A model generated the notes under the pieces. That model saw only the letters and a list, made by a program, of their open reading frames with translations. It was not told the DNA's origin and did not search any database. A DNA stretch of 64,000 nt from contig JACCLO010000018.1 of assembly GCA_029448655.1 (NCBI GenBank), forward strand, positions 1 through 64,000. The letters run 5' to 3'. Shown here piece by piece: positions 21,416 through 33,361 of this stretch. This DNA is from Wolfiporia cocos. Its lineage: Eukaryota > Basidiomycota > Agaricomycetes > Polyporales > Phaeolaceae. The translations under genes were made by a program, and so were the position numbers. Position 1 is the first letter of the stretch. The number at the start of each line of letters is the position of its first letter.

Positions 21416-24400
21416 ATGTCACGCGGCTGGGCAGCCCAGTCGCGTCCGGCTACCGCCCGACCCCAGACCGCCGCATCATCCAGGCACGAGGCCAGCTATG
21501 TCCTGGAAGGGCGCGGAGTGTCACGTGAAGTCGGCCTTGCTGCATTGGACAAGGATACCGGGAGGGTTTCCCTTATCCAGGTGCGCATGTAGTCAGCTCG
21601 TACTGAATCATCGCTCAATATGATGGTCCGCAGCTCGTGGACAGTCCCACATATGTCAAGACGCTGCATCAGCTTCATCTGCATTCTCCATCCATTATTC
21701 TGGTCCCAAACACCTTTTTATCTCTGATAGATACACCTATGGCATCTGGAGGAAAGAAAGCCTCGTCGACTTCGGTCCTAGTGCAGTGCATGATCGAAGA
21801 GTTTGATGCCACAGTCGATCCAGTGATGAGAAAATACTGGAACGATGATGCTGGTGAGCAATATGACTACTGAGCACATGCTTCGCGTTGCAACTGTAAA
21901 CGCAGGACTTGCCTTTGTCAACCAGCTGATAGTTGATGACGATGAGCGGCCTGCAACTCTTGTCGCGGTGTCCAGCAAGTGGGTATATGCGTCCGAAACC
22001 TGCGACTATACTGAAACAACATTAATAGGTATTACGCGCTCTCTGAGCTAGCGCGCTATTCGAGTATGCAGAGTCGAAGCTCAATTACGCTTTGCTCCTT
22101 CTTCGCTCCTCATACGATATGTACAAGTAGAAGGCAGCATGATGATAGATCCCGAGACTGCTCGAAACTTGGAGCTGGTGGGCCAGCATCTCATTCAAGA
22201 GGTCCACCCATTCCATGTTGGGTAAACCTCTCTGTCTCTTAATTATAGCCCACGATTCAAGTAATTCACACCTACGGCTATTAAATCATACATACACTGC
22301 AATGGGTGCTCGCCTCCTCCGGTCAAATGTACTCGCGCCTATCACTGGTATCTCATTTGCAACCGTTACGGAGTTGATCTAATAATGCTGCAGACAGTCT
22401 TCTATAGAGGCGCGCCTTGATGTCGTCGAAGGTCTATCAACTCCAGGGATGTGTCTATTTCGGCTTACTGTCTTAAAGAGCTCATACAGAATGAAATCGT
22501 TTCAGACAATATGAAGAACGCGCTCAAGTCCCTCCATAATATGGACTTCGATAAGCTAATCTGCTCGCAAGCTTTCGCCGTTTCAGGTCATGCACAGTAT
22601 CAATGCTCATTTGAATCATCAGCTTGCTGCATCCGAGGCGCGTGAGACAAGCACTGCAAAGCTCGCTGCCGCTCGCGTCGCGCAAATGCTCAGTCTCCGA
22701 AACATAGTCAAGAAACATGCCCGTTCTCGCGAAAGCCTTGACAGGCAGCCGCTCCCGTCCGTTACGAAATCGTACTGGACGTAGGTGCTGGAGATATAAT
22801 TGTAGATTGGATGCGCGCTAAGCGCCTGTTCGATGTAGATGATCTCTGACGAGCGACTTTCAAGAATCGAACAGCATGTTAGCGAAGCATTGAATGAAGA
22901 AGAAGCTTCAGCGAAAGTACGTGCCAATAACGCAAGCCTTCGTTGAGATTCGATGGATCTATACAGCGCGGCCTGAATGCGGTGGAATGCACGTGTGTAC
23001 GCCGTCAAGGTATGTTTCCTCCTCCTTAACATCATTTGTTAATGCCTCAAATCAGCAAATCAGGCAAACTACAATCGCCTCCTTGACGTCGCACGAGAAA
23101 CATACAAGGAGAATGTCGGGGATATATTTTGCATTGAACCGCGAACTCTCGGAGCAACACGACCTGCCTCTTAGTCTAGTGTACCAGGACACAGGCTTCG
23201 TTTTGCTTTGAAGAAGACAGATCTCCGAGGGGAGCTACCTAGAGGCTTTGTGAATGTGACAGCTCAGAGAAAGCGGTGGCTCTTTTCTAGTATCGAGCTG
23301 GCAGTCCTGTACGAGGTTACCAGTGTGAGAATGCTCACAGCTTGAGCAGAAGAGAGAAACGCGCGCATGAAGGATGCACTGGACGAGACGCTGATCATGA
23401 GTGACAAGTATGTAGTACCGGTTGGCATTCCAATACCCGGCTCACAGGTCATACCAGGATTATACAAGAGTTGATCGCCGAGATCGTCGATGTCATTGGA
23501 GCTCTGTACAAGCTTCGGAGGCCGTTGCCATTGTGGACATGTTGTGGTCTTTTGCGCATGCCAGCATTCGTACGTCCTGTAAATGCTAGACTGACAGAGA
23601 TGTTGATTGTAAGGTTTGGTTTTGATTTCTTAGTGCGTGACTATGGTGAGCATCCTCTAAGTTAGATAACAGTGACCACTTAATACTTGGTGTATGTGCG
23701 TCCCGAGTTCACGGGAACCTTAGCCATAAAGGCGGGGCAGCATCCTGTTTCTAGAGAACGTTCAGGCGGCCGGGACGCTTGTACCGAATGATGTATATTG
23801 CTGCGAGGCTTCCTCTTTCAAATTGTCCAGGGGCCGAAGTTCGTCTGATCATCTGATTCATCATATCTATCGCTCAATGCTGATTCAACGCAGCATGTTA
23901 GGTACGCCGAGCCCGTTATATGGTCAACAAACATCCGATTGTCTGTGACCATAGGCAAGAGCATATACTTGCGGCAGATTGGGCTGCTGACAGTCATGGC
24001 AATGTGCGGATGCTTTGGTTCCTGCTGAGTACGGTAGCTTCAGGTGCGGACCTTCTCCAAATATCACCAAAACCGCCTCTTTGAATGTCGTATCATGCAG
24101 ACTGCACGATGCACTCCTGACTCGGCTATCGAACGACGACGATATCGAAAAGAGCCTGAGCACATTTGCGAGTGAGATGGCATCTTGCGCGATGATCGTT
24201 GGTTTGTAACTTGAGCTAACTATGAAACCAGCATCATCTTGATGCCGAAATTGTGCCAGGGATTGCTACGGAGAATTCTCTCATCCTGATCGACGAAGTT
24301 GGCCGCGGCACCTCTCCAAGGGAAGAAGTTGGCATCTCGCATGCCATCGCAGAGGAACTCATCAAACTCAAGGTCCGTACCGGCTCATTTTGCGGTCCCT

Positions 24401-25165
24401 GTACATACTGATAATGCCGTTGTTTGCTAGTCATATGTCTTCTTCGCAACGTATGCACCTGTACCATTATCACTAATGTATTGGGTTGCTTACAGGCCCT
24501 GTAGTCACTTCAGCGAGCTCACGACAACATTGTCGCGCCAGCCCTCTGTTGTCAAGTGAGTAGGTTTTGAATGATTACATCTCGGTTACTAACAGAACTT
24601 GTCAGCCTTCATCTTGCCGTTCAGGTTCTCCATACCAATCGCTTCGTGTATCTTTGTTAACTTCTGACGCAGAGGTCACGCCAATCCACGTCGAACTTTG
24701 GCATGACTTTTCAATACAGGTGCGTACATTTGCGAGACCTTGGCCCTTTGCTGTGCGTCACAGAGTTGTCCGACGGAGCGCCGGAACAGACGAGCCACTA
24801 CGGTTTTGTTGGACATATTGTGTGGTACGCTGAGCTAAGTTCATCTGTGCCAGGTCTTGATCTTGCCCGACTTGCCGAATCTACCGACTGACGTCCTCGC
24901 CGAGGGAAGGCGGGTCGCAGAAGCCTTGAGCGAGATGGAGGAACGCCAGGAGCAGGGATAGCCGCTCGAACAAAGTCTCCATACGGCGCAAGGCCCTCCT
25001 CAGGGTATGTACTCCTTATGGCAGGTGCTACTTTCAGTCCGCTCTCAGCTACGGACCCAACTCACGCAAGCGCTCGATCATTCCTCGCTACCCGATGAAG
25101 AGTTGGCTGCTCATCTTGCTCGATTCCAGAAGGAGATCATGCAGGTCCTCCGTGATACCATGTAG
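21416..25165 (+). pseudogene. MSH4: MSH4-like MutS homologue, several frame changes
   Basis: Meiotic MutS homologue (MutS-gamma with MSH5, stabilises crossover intermediates). Start chosen at ATG 21416, in frame with RGVSREVGLAALDKDTG. Many 45-60 nt introns are visible, for example after SLIQ (21576) and after DDAG (21853). Recognisable in order: TYVKTLHQLHLHSPSIILVP (21650), EGSMMIDPETARNLELVG (22135), NALKSLHNMDFDKL (22520), ARMKDALDETLIMSDK (23365), FQIVQGP (23817) then an intron and SIYLRQIGLLTVMAMCG (Walker A region), RLSNDDDIEKSLSTFASEM (24125), LIDEVGRGTSPREEVGISHA (Walker B, 24285), SELTTTLSRQPSVVN, and the C-terminal LRTQLTQALDHSSLPDEELA ending at TAG 25163. Frame changes lie near 22062, 22100, 23985 (extra G), 24890 and 24960. 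Either a decayed copy or indel errors in the assembly. Confidence 0.82.
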
Positions 25166-26577
25166 TATGTCGGGTACATCCTTTGACAAGTAAGCGGTTC
25201 TGTACTTGTGTGATTCACACGCACGAGTGTGGAAAAGACGGCGCCGCGTCATTTTCGATCCATACTTGCACTCCAGCTGCCCAGATAGCAATAGCGGACA
25301 CATATCACCGTGGCCGCCACACCCGGCGCGGCAGCGAACCGGACTTGTCGGGCCGTCCGTGTTTTATGACTTCCAGGAATGCGCCCACCGGCGCCTACGT
25401 AGCAATTGCGCTTTGATCCGGTACAATTGCGCATTGTACTAGCCATAGACCGCCAAGCTCTGGCTAGCTGCCGTTGTCCATCTCCGACAGACACATCAGT
25501 CTGAAAATGTGCATGCCAATCACGGCGACGGGCACGTACTCTATCACCAAGATCGTCCCTCTGCCATCTATGATCATGACGGATGTCAACGAGAATCGAA
25601 TCCCTTTGATCATCAACCCCATCAAAATCACCACGATATCCAAGTCAGACTCCTCCTTGGTGCCTCCGATTCTGCATCATTCTGGTTAGGTTCTATTGCT
25701 TTGTTGTACTGCTCATGTTTCGTCCTGTGGGTGTTTTTAAACTGCAACCCAGACATGATCCGAGCACGCTGACCAACAAAGCACCGGAGCTATCTCAACA
25801 GTGCAGTCCCGACATCTTCGCGTCGTTCAAACCGGCCGATCAGCCCACCACCCGAAGCTAAGGTTCTATTGGACAGCCACAAAGTGATAGTCCGGATTGC
25901 ATCGTGCTGTGCAGAGTCTTCGAATCGGCGCCATTCAGTCTCCGCGAACAATATGGCTGTACACACCTGGGTTTCTTTGGAATCAAATCCATAAACATGG
26001 TATCTCATCGATATCTACGTGGGTACCTTTCGATGGCATGCTGAACAAATGACAGGGGAGAAACGATGCTGGTCAAGAACTATTTTCGTGGCAATTCACT
26101 TTCGATTGGGTACCCCGGTAGCGAAACGGTGGATCGGAGTGCTGATCCCTGGTGGCAGGCCCCTCCTTCCATCGGAGCAGACCAGACAGACCCTAATATC
26201 ATGTTCAAATCCTTTCCACTTTCTTCCTCCCCATTCTTCACCAAATCATCAATGGATGCCGACTTCGAGTATGGCATCTCGGCCAAAGCTATCATGGCGG
26301 AAGGCAATGCGTAAAGTGTGGAAAACTGAATGGCTCAGCGAAATTTATGGTATTAACTGTGTAGCGGATGCTCAGTGAGTGTGCCTACCAGAGGCGGCCG
26401 AAGCAAGCACTCATACATTCGCGCAGGAAAGCAACTGTATACCTCCTGCGGATGTTCATACATGCATAATTCCGTGGTATTTCTCCAGTGACATTGTCGT
26501 GTGACAGGCCGTCCGAGCGTGTCAAACCACCGTAACGGACGTTGCTGATGGCTCGCGTTTAGCGTATATGACAAAGG
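25166..26577. other. Unassigned stretch with weak coding traces
   Basis: No gene supported. Around 26060-26370 two plus-strand frames together read like one disrupted protein (SSMDADFEYGISAKAIMAEGN followed in another frame by VWKTEWLSEIYGIN), possibly an upstream part of the relic at 26578. 25166-26000 shows only short frames. Confidence 0.35.
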
Positions 26578-27470
26578 ATGGCGTCTCTGCCAAGCTTATT
26601 TATTTATTTATTTATACCTGTAACGGGGCAGAGTTTGCAGGAGCAGCCGACCAGGCTCTTCAGAGAGATGCTGACGAAAGTTGAATTGTCATTGCTCCAG
26701 GATAGCAAGGGTTCCTTTAAAGGTGAGCACGGACAGCGGTGCGTATGTATTGATTCTAAAACATTCTGTGCGTCCGCAGAGGCCTATTACACCTGCTCAT
26801 TCAACAATCAAGATACGACAGCGGCCACGACACATGCCCCGCTCTGTATATTGCAAGCACACGCACTGCTTCAAAGCCGCTTGGCCGCTGAAGGAGGGGG
26901 ACAGAAATGAATTACTTGGCTTGGGTTCTCCCTGGCTCAAAGAAGGTGAGTTCTGAATTTACTATTCATGGCTTTCCCCAAGACAGAAGTTGTGCCAGAA
27001 CGTGCTTGCTGCGAAAAATTCCCCTGTATACATGATGTACCTCGGCGCCGATGCAGAGTTGTCGATGCGCCCCAACATCATTAGCTCCAGGTGTACAGCA
27101 GCTTCTGCCAATCACCGTCGCAGAGCGTGGATCTCCTAAGAAGGAACTCCCGCACGGAGCTAACGACTCATGCGGGCCTATGGACATAGACGATTCCGAT
27201 GTCCCAGCGCCGAGTAACAGTGTGAGCATTCTGGATATGCAAGTTGCTCAAATCACAGACTCCATTACGAAATCTGTCAAAAGGGAGGGGCCGGTACTCC
27301 TCGTGACCCTAGAGCACGGAGATATCCTTATCTTCAACGGTGATGATTTCAAGGTACATTGTGGCACTGTCTTTGCTACCCAGCTGACATTCATTCCAAC
27401 CAGTATTCACTGAATCGGACCCAGCATGAGCATTGGTATGCATGGTGATGTATCTTCCTTCCAAAGTACT
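26578..27470 (+). pseudogene. Relic of an AlkB-like 2OG-Fe(II) dioxygenase gene
   Basis: The clearest part is the 3' end: VTLEHGDILIFNGDDF at about 27298-27353, an intron from about 27355 to 27404, then YSLNRTQHEHWYAW and a stop near 27450. In AlkB-like oxygenases of basidiomycetes this region holds the HGD core and the Arg of SLNR or SMKR that binds 2-oxoglutarate. Upstream, frames change several times (26680-27130), with fragments such as GADAELSMRPNIISS and FTIHGFPQDRSCAR. The N-terminal iron-binding HxD is not found, so no activity is expected. Other dioxygenase subfamilies remain possible. Confidence 0.45.
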
Positions 27471-27949
27471 GAGCTTTCTTTCCAGTACTCATCAGCAGTC
27501 GCTGAAGTGGAAGTGGAGCATTTCTCACTAGTATTTGCACATGAGGGCAAGCATGATCATGCTATGACTACATATTTGATGTGTGCAAGGATGTTCACAG
27601 GGTGTGATCACGGTGATAGATATGTATGTTGAGACAAAGGACAACCTCATGCAGATTCCTATTTGCAAGTATGTACACCCTATACAGTCCTAAACCATCA
27701 TGAAAGCATTCTGTACTCAAGCCTCAGTAAACTGCAAGCTGCTTCAATGAGAATGTAAAATGACATACATACTACCTTTGAGGCTTCATCTTCCCAATCT
27801 TCCAACTTGGAGGATGGTTTTGCATCACCTAGAGGCAAAAATTGAGGAAGTCTCTCCTCCACTTTTTGGCGCTTGGACCCTGGCCTGCTTCTTCCAATTC
27901 TGAAGTAGGCCGCTTCTAGATGCAGAAATTAAATTCAAGCCATTTTGTG
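27471..27949. other. Intergenic stretch
   Basis: A plus-strand frame at 27480-27630 (VAEVEVEHFSLVFAHEGKHD) has coding-like composition but no recognisable partner exons. The rest shows nothing. Confidence 0.3.
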
Positions 27950-28390
27950 CTAATCATTCACAAGACTTACTATTCCTCTGCAATCTGCATTCTGGTCTGT
28001 AGTGTCAGTCTTGGGCCCTTCCTTCAGCTCAATCTCCAACTTGGGTAGCTGGAATGCCTCAGCATCCAGCCCAAGGTTGAATAACTTCAAGGCAAAATCA
28101 AGTTTTTGACGACCTAATAAAATCCTAGGGTCTCTGTGGAAGTTGGTTGCTAGTTCGTCGTCCTCCAATCGAAAATCTCTGATTATCTCCTCAGTATACA
28201 ACTTTGCATTCATTAGTAGAGTAGCAAAAATAAAAAGAATGTAATGTACCAATGCATGCCTGCCCTTGGCATGCCATTTGTATAGTTCACCAATCTGTGT
28301 CGGGAAAGCAGTGGATATGTGATTATGAAACATGTCTGTGTGTTCCTTCAAAAGATTCAATCCGTAAATTTGGACCTCTGTTGGCTCCAT
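27950..28390 (-). CDS. Hypothetical protein, partial or single-exon
   Basis: 147 codons from ATG 28388-28390 (MEPTEVQIYGLNLLKEHTDM) to 27950. Composition is protein-like: helical, a hydrophobic stretch HALVHYILFIFATLLMNAKL at about residues 47-66 that could be buried or a membrane segment, then LGRQKLDFALKLFNLGLDAEAF and an acidic-basic tail. The end near 27965 may be a splice site rather than the true C-terminus. I do not recognise the family. Sequence here is less CpG-rich than nearby genes, so an old repeat-encoded gene is possible. Confidence 0.35.
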   Translation of the reverse strand: MEPTEVQIYGLNLLKEHTDMFHNHISTAFPTQIGELYKWHAKGRHALVHYILFIFATLLMNAKLYTEEIIRDFRLEDDELATNFHRDPRILLGRQKLDFALKLFNLGLDAEAFQLPKLEIELKEGPKTDTTDQNADCRGIVSLVND

Positions 28391-28483
28391 TATTATCAGA
28401 TCGTTGCAGAGTGGATTGGGTGTAAGGTGACAGCGTGGCATTCCCACAGCACGGATGCAGCGTGATACGCAGCACGTTGCCAC

Positions 28484-31400
28484 ATCGCTGGGTTCTCATT
28501 CGCCGGCCATGTGCAATATAATGCCCGCGCTGGACCCAGTGATCGGCGCTTATTCGCTCTCCACTCAAACACTTCCCATTGCTCGATAACGGTCTATCCG
28601 GCATTCGTGACTTGCAGCGCCCAACTTATCATTATCTTCGTGGTCATGAGCCGGCGATACACTTGGTATGTACAATTCTGTGCCCTTTACGACGGTCAGC
28701 GACAATGGCTGTGGGGTCGACGTCAGCACCTCCCACCTGACCTTGCCCTTGACCGTCACCCGCCACGTGCAGAATATGTCTGCCCGAAGTGCGGACATTT
28801 CAAACCCGTCTGCGCACTCGCTGCGCCAAGCCCGTGCCAGGTCGGTGTCACCGACGCCAGACTCTCGCGTCCTCTCACGGTGCCGATACAGCTCCCTCCA
28901 GCCTCAGCTGCCCAGCGGTGCGGCCAGTGCGGCTCCAGGCCCCGCGTTCGACGGTGTCTACGCCGAGTCAAACGAAAGCCATGAACAACAGCTCGAAAAC
29001 ACAATGCAACACGGCCGTGCTCGCGATGCGACACATCCACCAGACGACGCCCTACGAATCGACCTCCATCACAGTCGGACCTTCTCGGACACCGTCTTAT
29101 CTTCTTCCTGGTCCTGAGTCGCACGAACAGGTGATTCGGCGTGACCGCGCTGTGGTGGCACCTGTCACTAGTACTAGTGCGTCCCAAGATCTGAGCGGAT
29201 CGGTCGGGCGGGGGCGGCGATCGCTCCATCGTGGTCCTACACTGACCCATATGATTGAAGTGCTAGATGCAGTCCCCCCGTCTCCTCCACAATCACTCTC
29301 GAATTAGAGGTGTTTTGCTAACAATACAATTGACTGTGGCACGGATTTTTTGAGCTCCACTACTAAGTTTTAAAATGGAGTGGGTAGAGCGTAGTCCTTG
29401 ATCTTTGTGACGCATACCAGTAACTGTATCCAAGTACTGTTAACCCGCATCGGATGTACGAAAACACTGTAGGGTATCAATGATGCCATACCTCGTTCTC
29501 ATAATTCTTGCACAACCTCGAAAAGGGCGAGTCATAATTATCGTTAGTAAAAAAACCTCTATTACAACACTTCGATCGTGTAGCATGCCGTGCAAATAGC
29601 ATGAACACGGATTAGCAAGCCACATTGAAGCGTGGCGCCACCCACGCTGAGTATCTATCTACTCATCTCTGTTCTTATATTGCTTGATAATGAAGTAGCG
29701 CCGGTTCCGACCTGGCCCGCTACTTTGCACTAAACGTACTGAATGCCGGACTACAGGCCCTGAAGTCAGTCATCACCTAAGTGCCTCAGTTCACACATCA
29801 GCGAAAACTGCAGTTTCATCGAAGAAAGACGAAGCGATACACGAGCGTGTTTGTGAGGCGAAGGTAAGAACAATGGGACATATTATGCCATCTGTGCTAC
29901 AGGTACACATAGCTACAACTCCTGGGAGTGCACTGGTGAGTAGCAAAGTACGCAAGAAGAGCAGAACATGTTTCGTGACAAACACGCCATCGGCGCATGT
30001 GTAGCGTACGTTGCGAAAGTAGATATTTATGTCTCCAGAACCCGCAAAGTCTTCCGCAGCAAGAGTGCTCTCTGACAAATCAAGGAGGTAGCTATTGTGC
30101 AACGGTACCGTGTCGCAAACGTTGGGAGGCGAGTGAACCAGCAAGCCTACGAACGGACAGTCACACTGGGCATGACATTAAGCAGGTGAGGGAACAGTTT
30201 AGAGCAGGACTTCTGAATCGATTAGCCTTTCTCGCGGACGATCGTCTGACTACTTGCGGTGTATTAACTTACTACTGACATGGCGAGAATATGCAATCTA
30301 ATTGTGTGTTTCGGAATCGGGAAGGCGAGGCTCTGAAGAGCTATCCTTGCACTATAAATTCAAGGTGAACGCCCCAAATAATTGTCAGAGGCATTGGGCG
30401 CCCATTGCTACCAGCTCTGACCCATTTTATCTGTATTTAGCAACTATCGACTTGACATGATACGAAATATGCGCCCTCGCATGTTAGGATTCTTAGGAAA
30501 TTGTGTTGTACAGGAACAGTGAGATTTGGTCAATGTAGTGCAGATGAAGTAATTCACGTGGAGCCGAGAGCCTCCTGGAAGGATTGCAAGCGATGTGTTG
30601 TTGCCATATCGTTATCATACAGCCGGAACCACTTTTGTTTACCATCGGGTTAGTCTGAGCCTTTCACCGCCCGGCAGTGTCGGTATGAGCAATGCCGGAC
30701 ATGCTCAGCCTGGAATGGCCTGGCGGGCACGGTGGTTGGAATGTGCCAGCTCAAATGCGCAGTTGGTCCGAAATGAAAGGCTCTTCTATCATTTCCGACG
30801 TCCATGCAGCTCCGCTCTTTTTGCCACTTGGCCACACTCGTAGGAGAAACGTCTAGATCAATCTTCAATCTCTCACTTCCAGCAGTGAGTCCTTCCGGGC
30901 GTCGAAGCCGCTGGCGGACTTTGACGAGTCACATAGCGATAGACAGGCTATGCGGGAAGATCAGTTGCCCATGCTTTACGCGTTAGTTTATTTTGCTGCA
31001 TGATACCAACTCCCCAAAATCTGACGATCGCAATCGTTGGCGGAATTCTGCGTCGGCTGTCGTGGCCGCGGGCCCCAAGGTGATGATGCTGACAGCTCTA
31101 GAATATCAGCAAGAATGTTCCGCGCCCGTCGAAGATGTACTGGGCTGCTGATTATGTCGTGCCCCTGCGTCTCAGGAAGGCTGGAGGTGCGAGGCTGTGC
31201 GGGACTCCAATCGACTAGCCTCCGATCGCTGGAGAGAACCTTCGCGGCTTTCTGCGACGATAACGAAAGGAACGCTCCGAGATCACCGCGGTCTCACATT
31301 GGGTCGGCTAACAGATGCCGAGCTCGGCCGGCCACTCTTCAGGCCTCAGGATCTAGTACGCCACACTCGATACTGACACCAGTAGACGATTACCTACCTG

Positions 31401-31578
31401 CTCGGATTCATGAGGACAACTGACCCGCAGCGCACCGGCAAGCCATTCAAATATTCACCGATGGACCTTCCCGCGTCACGGGGATGGCTCGAGAACTTCG
31501 TTTAAATAGGCCTCATTCTCAGCACCCACATACTCCATCAGAATCATTATAATCCACTCTGTTCAGCTTCTGGCAGAT
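28484..31578. other. Gene-poor stretch with one possible small gene (28668-29117)
   Basis: Between 28620 and 29310 three plus-strand frames are open. The 28668-29117 frame (Ser/Arg-rich: SADISNPSAHSLRQARARSV..) has the composition of a disordered regulator and is the best candidate, but no motif supports it. 29310-31578 has only short frames; 29960-30270 and 31040-31420 are slightly more coding-like without a match. No RNA gene seen. Confidence 0.3.
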
Positions 31579-33361
31579 ATGTCTGCATCTGCATCGCCTG
31601 TACTCCCGCCCCTCAACGGTTCGCTATCTCTCATCCCTGGGCTCGTCGACTTCCATGCCGAATACAATTCCACCTCTCCGTTCTTTCTCTTCCTGTTTCC
31701 AGACTTGTCCTTCTGATACGCTCGGAAGTATATCGTTCCTCGAGTTCGCTCAGGCAATTCACCGCGTTGCCCACTCCTTCAGGCCCGGACGGAAGGGCGA
31801 AGAGGGCGCCGTTGTCGCTATCATCGCGAACTGCGATACTCTGCTCTACCATGCGCTCGTCGCGGGTCTGATCCGTGCGGGGCTCGTCCCCTTCCCTATG
31901 TCCTCCCGCAACTCCGTGCCCGCAATAGCAAGCCTGATGGAGCACACGAGCTGCCATCGCATCGTCTCACAGCCCACCTTCGCCCCATTCACTGACGCCG
32001 GTCCGGGAGAGCCTGCCGAGCGGATTCGCCATGCACGTCGACGACCTGCCCGCGCTCACGGACGTCTTCCCGACGCTCGCGCCCTCCTTCGACCCGCCGC
32101 GTGCCGTCTCGGGCCCTTACCCGCCGCCCGCGTGCGCGGCGTCGCCATCGGATGTTGTGCTCTACCTGCACTCCTCAGGCTCCACCGGCTTCCCGAAGCC
32201 GATCCCGCACACGCACACGACGATCCTACACTGGTGCAGGATGCCCATCTTCGTGGAGTCGCGCAGGAAGGCGATACGGTGGGGGTGCATGGCGCTACCG
32301 CCGTTCCACGTAATGGGACTCTGCTCGCAGCTGTACGCGCCGCTCTTGTCCGGCCAGCCGACGTCGCTGTTCCCCCCGCGCGCGATCGTGTCAGCGCCCC
32401 CGGTCGTGCCGACCCCGCAGAACACAATTGAGACGGCGCGCAAGACAGGCTGCACGGCTATCGAGAGCGTCCCTGCTTTCGTCGAGGTAGGCTCTGGTTG
32501 TGTAGTGTGCCTGTGATTGCTAAGAGTACTGTTTTCGCCAGGCGTGGTCGCAGAACGAGGATGACGCGAAGTACCTTGCGTCTCTTCAGGCTCTTGTCAG
32601 TACCTGCATCACATTGCGCTGGTCGAGGGAGCAACTCGCTTATCACTCACGTCTTAGATATTCGCCGGCGGCCCGCTCTCCAGGGCGAATGGTGAGAAGC
32701 TCGTGGATAAAGGCGTGCGCCTGTTGGCGTGCTACGGTGCAACCGAATTCGGCCTGGTGACATGCGTGTTCGATGACGGCGTCGAAGAGCCGAGCCCTAT
32801 TGGCAAGAAGCGCGCCGACTGGGAATGGATGCAGCTTCCCAGAGAGTGTATGTCGCTGGGTTCCTCAGGGAGACGGGACATTCGAGCTGCAGATGTTGGT
32901 GCGTGCCAAAATGTAACGATGTAGCCGCCCGAAGTATACTGAGGTATGGCGTGCATGTGCGTGCAGACGTGCGAGACACACCAGCCTTGCATCGAGAATA
33001 TGCCAAATGGGGAGCGTGGCTTTGCCACATCCGACCTTTGGGAACCACATCCGGCCAAGCCTGGTCTCTGGCGAATGTACGTCGCAGTCAATATGATTGG
33101 CAAATAAAGTCTGATGTCGCATATGAAGTGTCGGGCGTGCTGACGATGTCATCGTACTCGGATCAGGTGCGTCGCCCCTGTCATCGCCCGAGGGCGGCTG
33201 CTAACTTCGATTCAGGTGAGAAGACGGTACCAATCCTTCAGGAGAAATCACATTGGCGTGCACTCATGGGGCGGATAGTAGTCATACCTTCGCTGCACAT
33301 GCAAGCACGGAGCCTGCAAGATCATGGCGTCCGATCGCTAGAATTCACATTTTCTGAGTAA
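31579..33361 (+). pseudogene. NRPS-like AMP-binding (adenylation) protein, frameshifted, no downstream domains
   Basis: Starts at ATG 31579 (MSASASPVLPPLNGSLSLIP). ANL-superfamily adenylation landmarks are in order: TLGSISFLEFAQAIHRVAH (about 31715), GLIRAGLVPFPMSSRNS, LHSSGSTGFPKPIPHTH (phosphate-binding A3 motif, 32169-32219), PPFHVMGL, FAGGPLS, CYGATEFG (A5, 32731), SDLWEPHP, VGRADDVIVL (A7, about 33130) and GEKTVP (A8). Introns about 32487-32541, 32596-32656, 32895-32968, 33074-33130 and 33167-33216. Frame changes occur near 31710, 31990 and 32850. In basidiomycete NRPS-like reductases a carrier domain and an NAD-binding reductase follow; here the frame ends at 33361 and nothing follows, so it is truncated. 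The Lys of the C-terminal subdomain is not identified. Confidence 0.72.
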
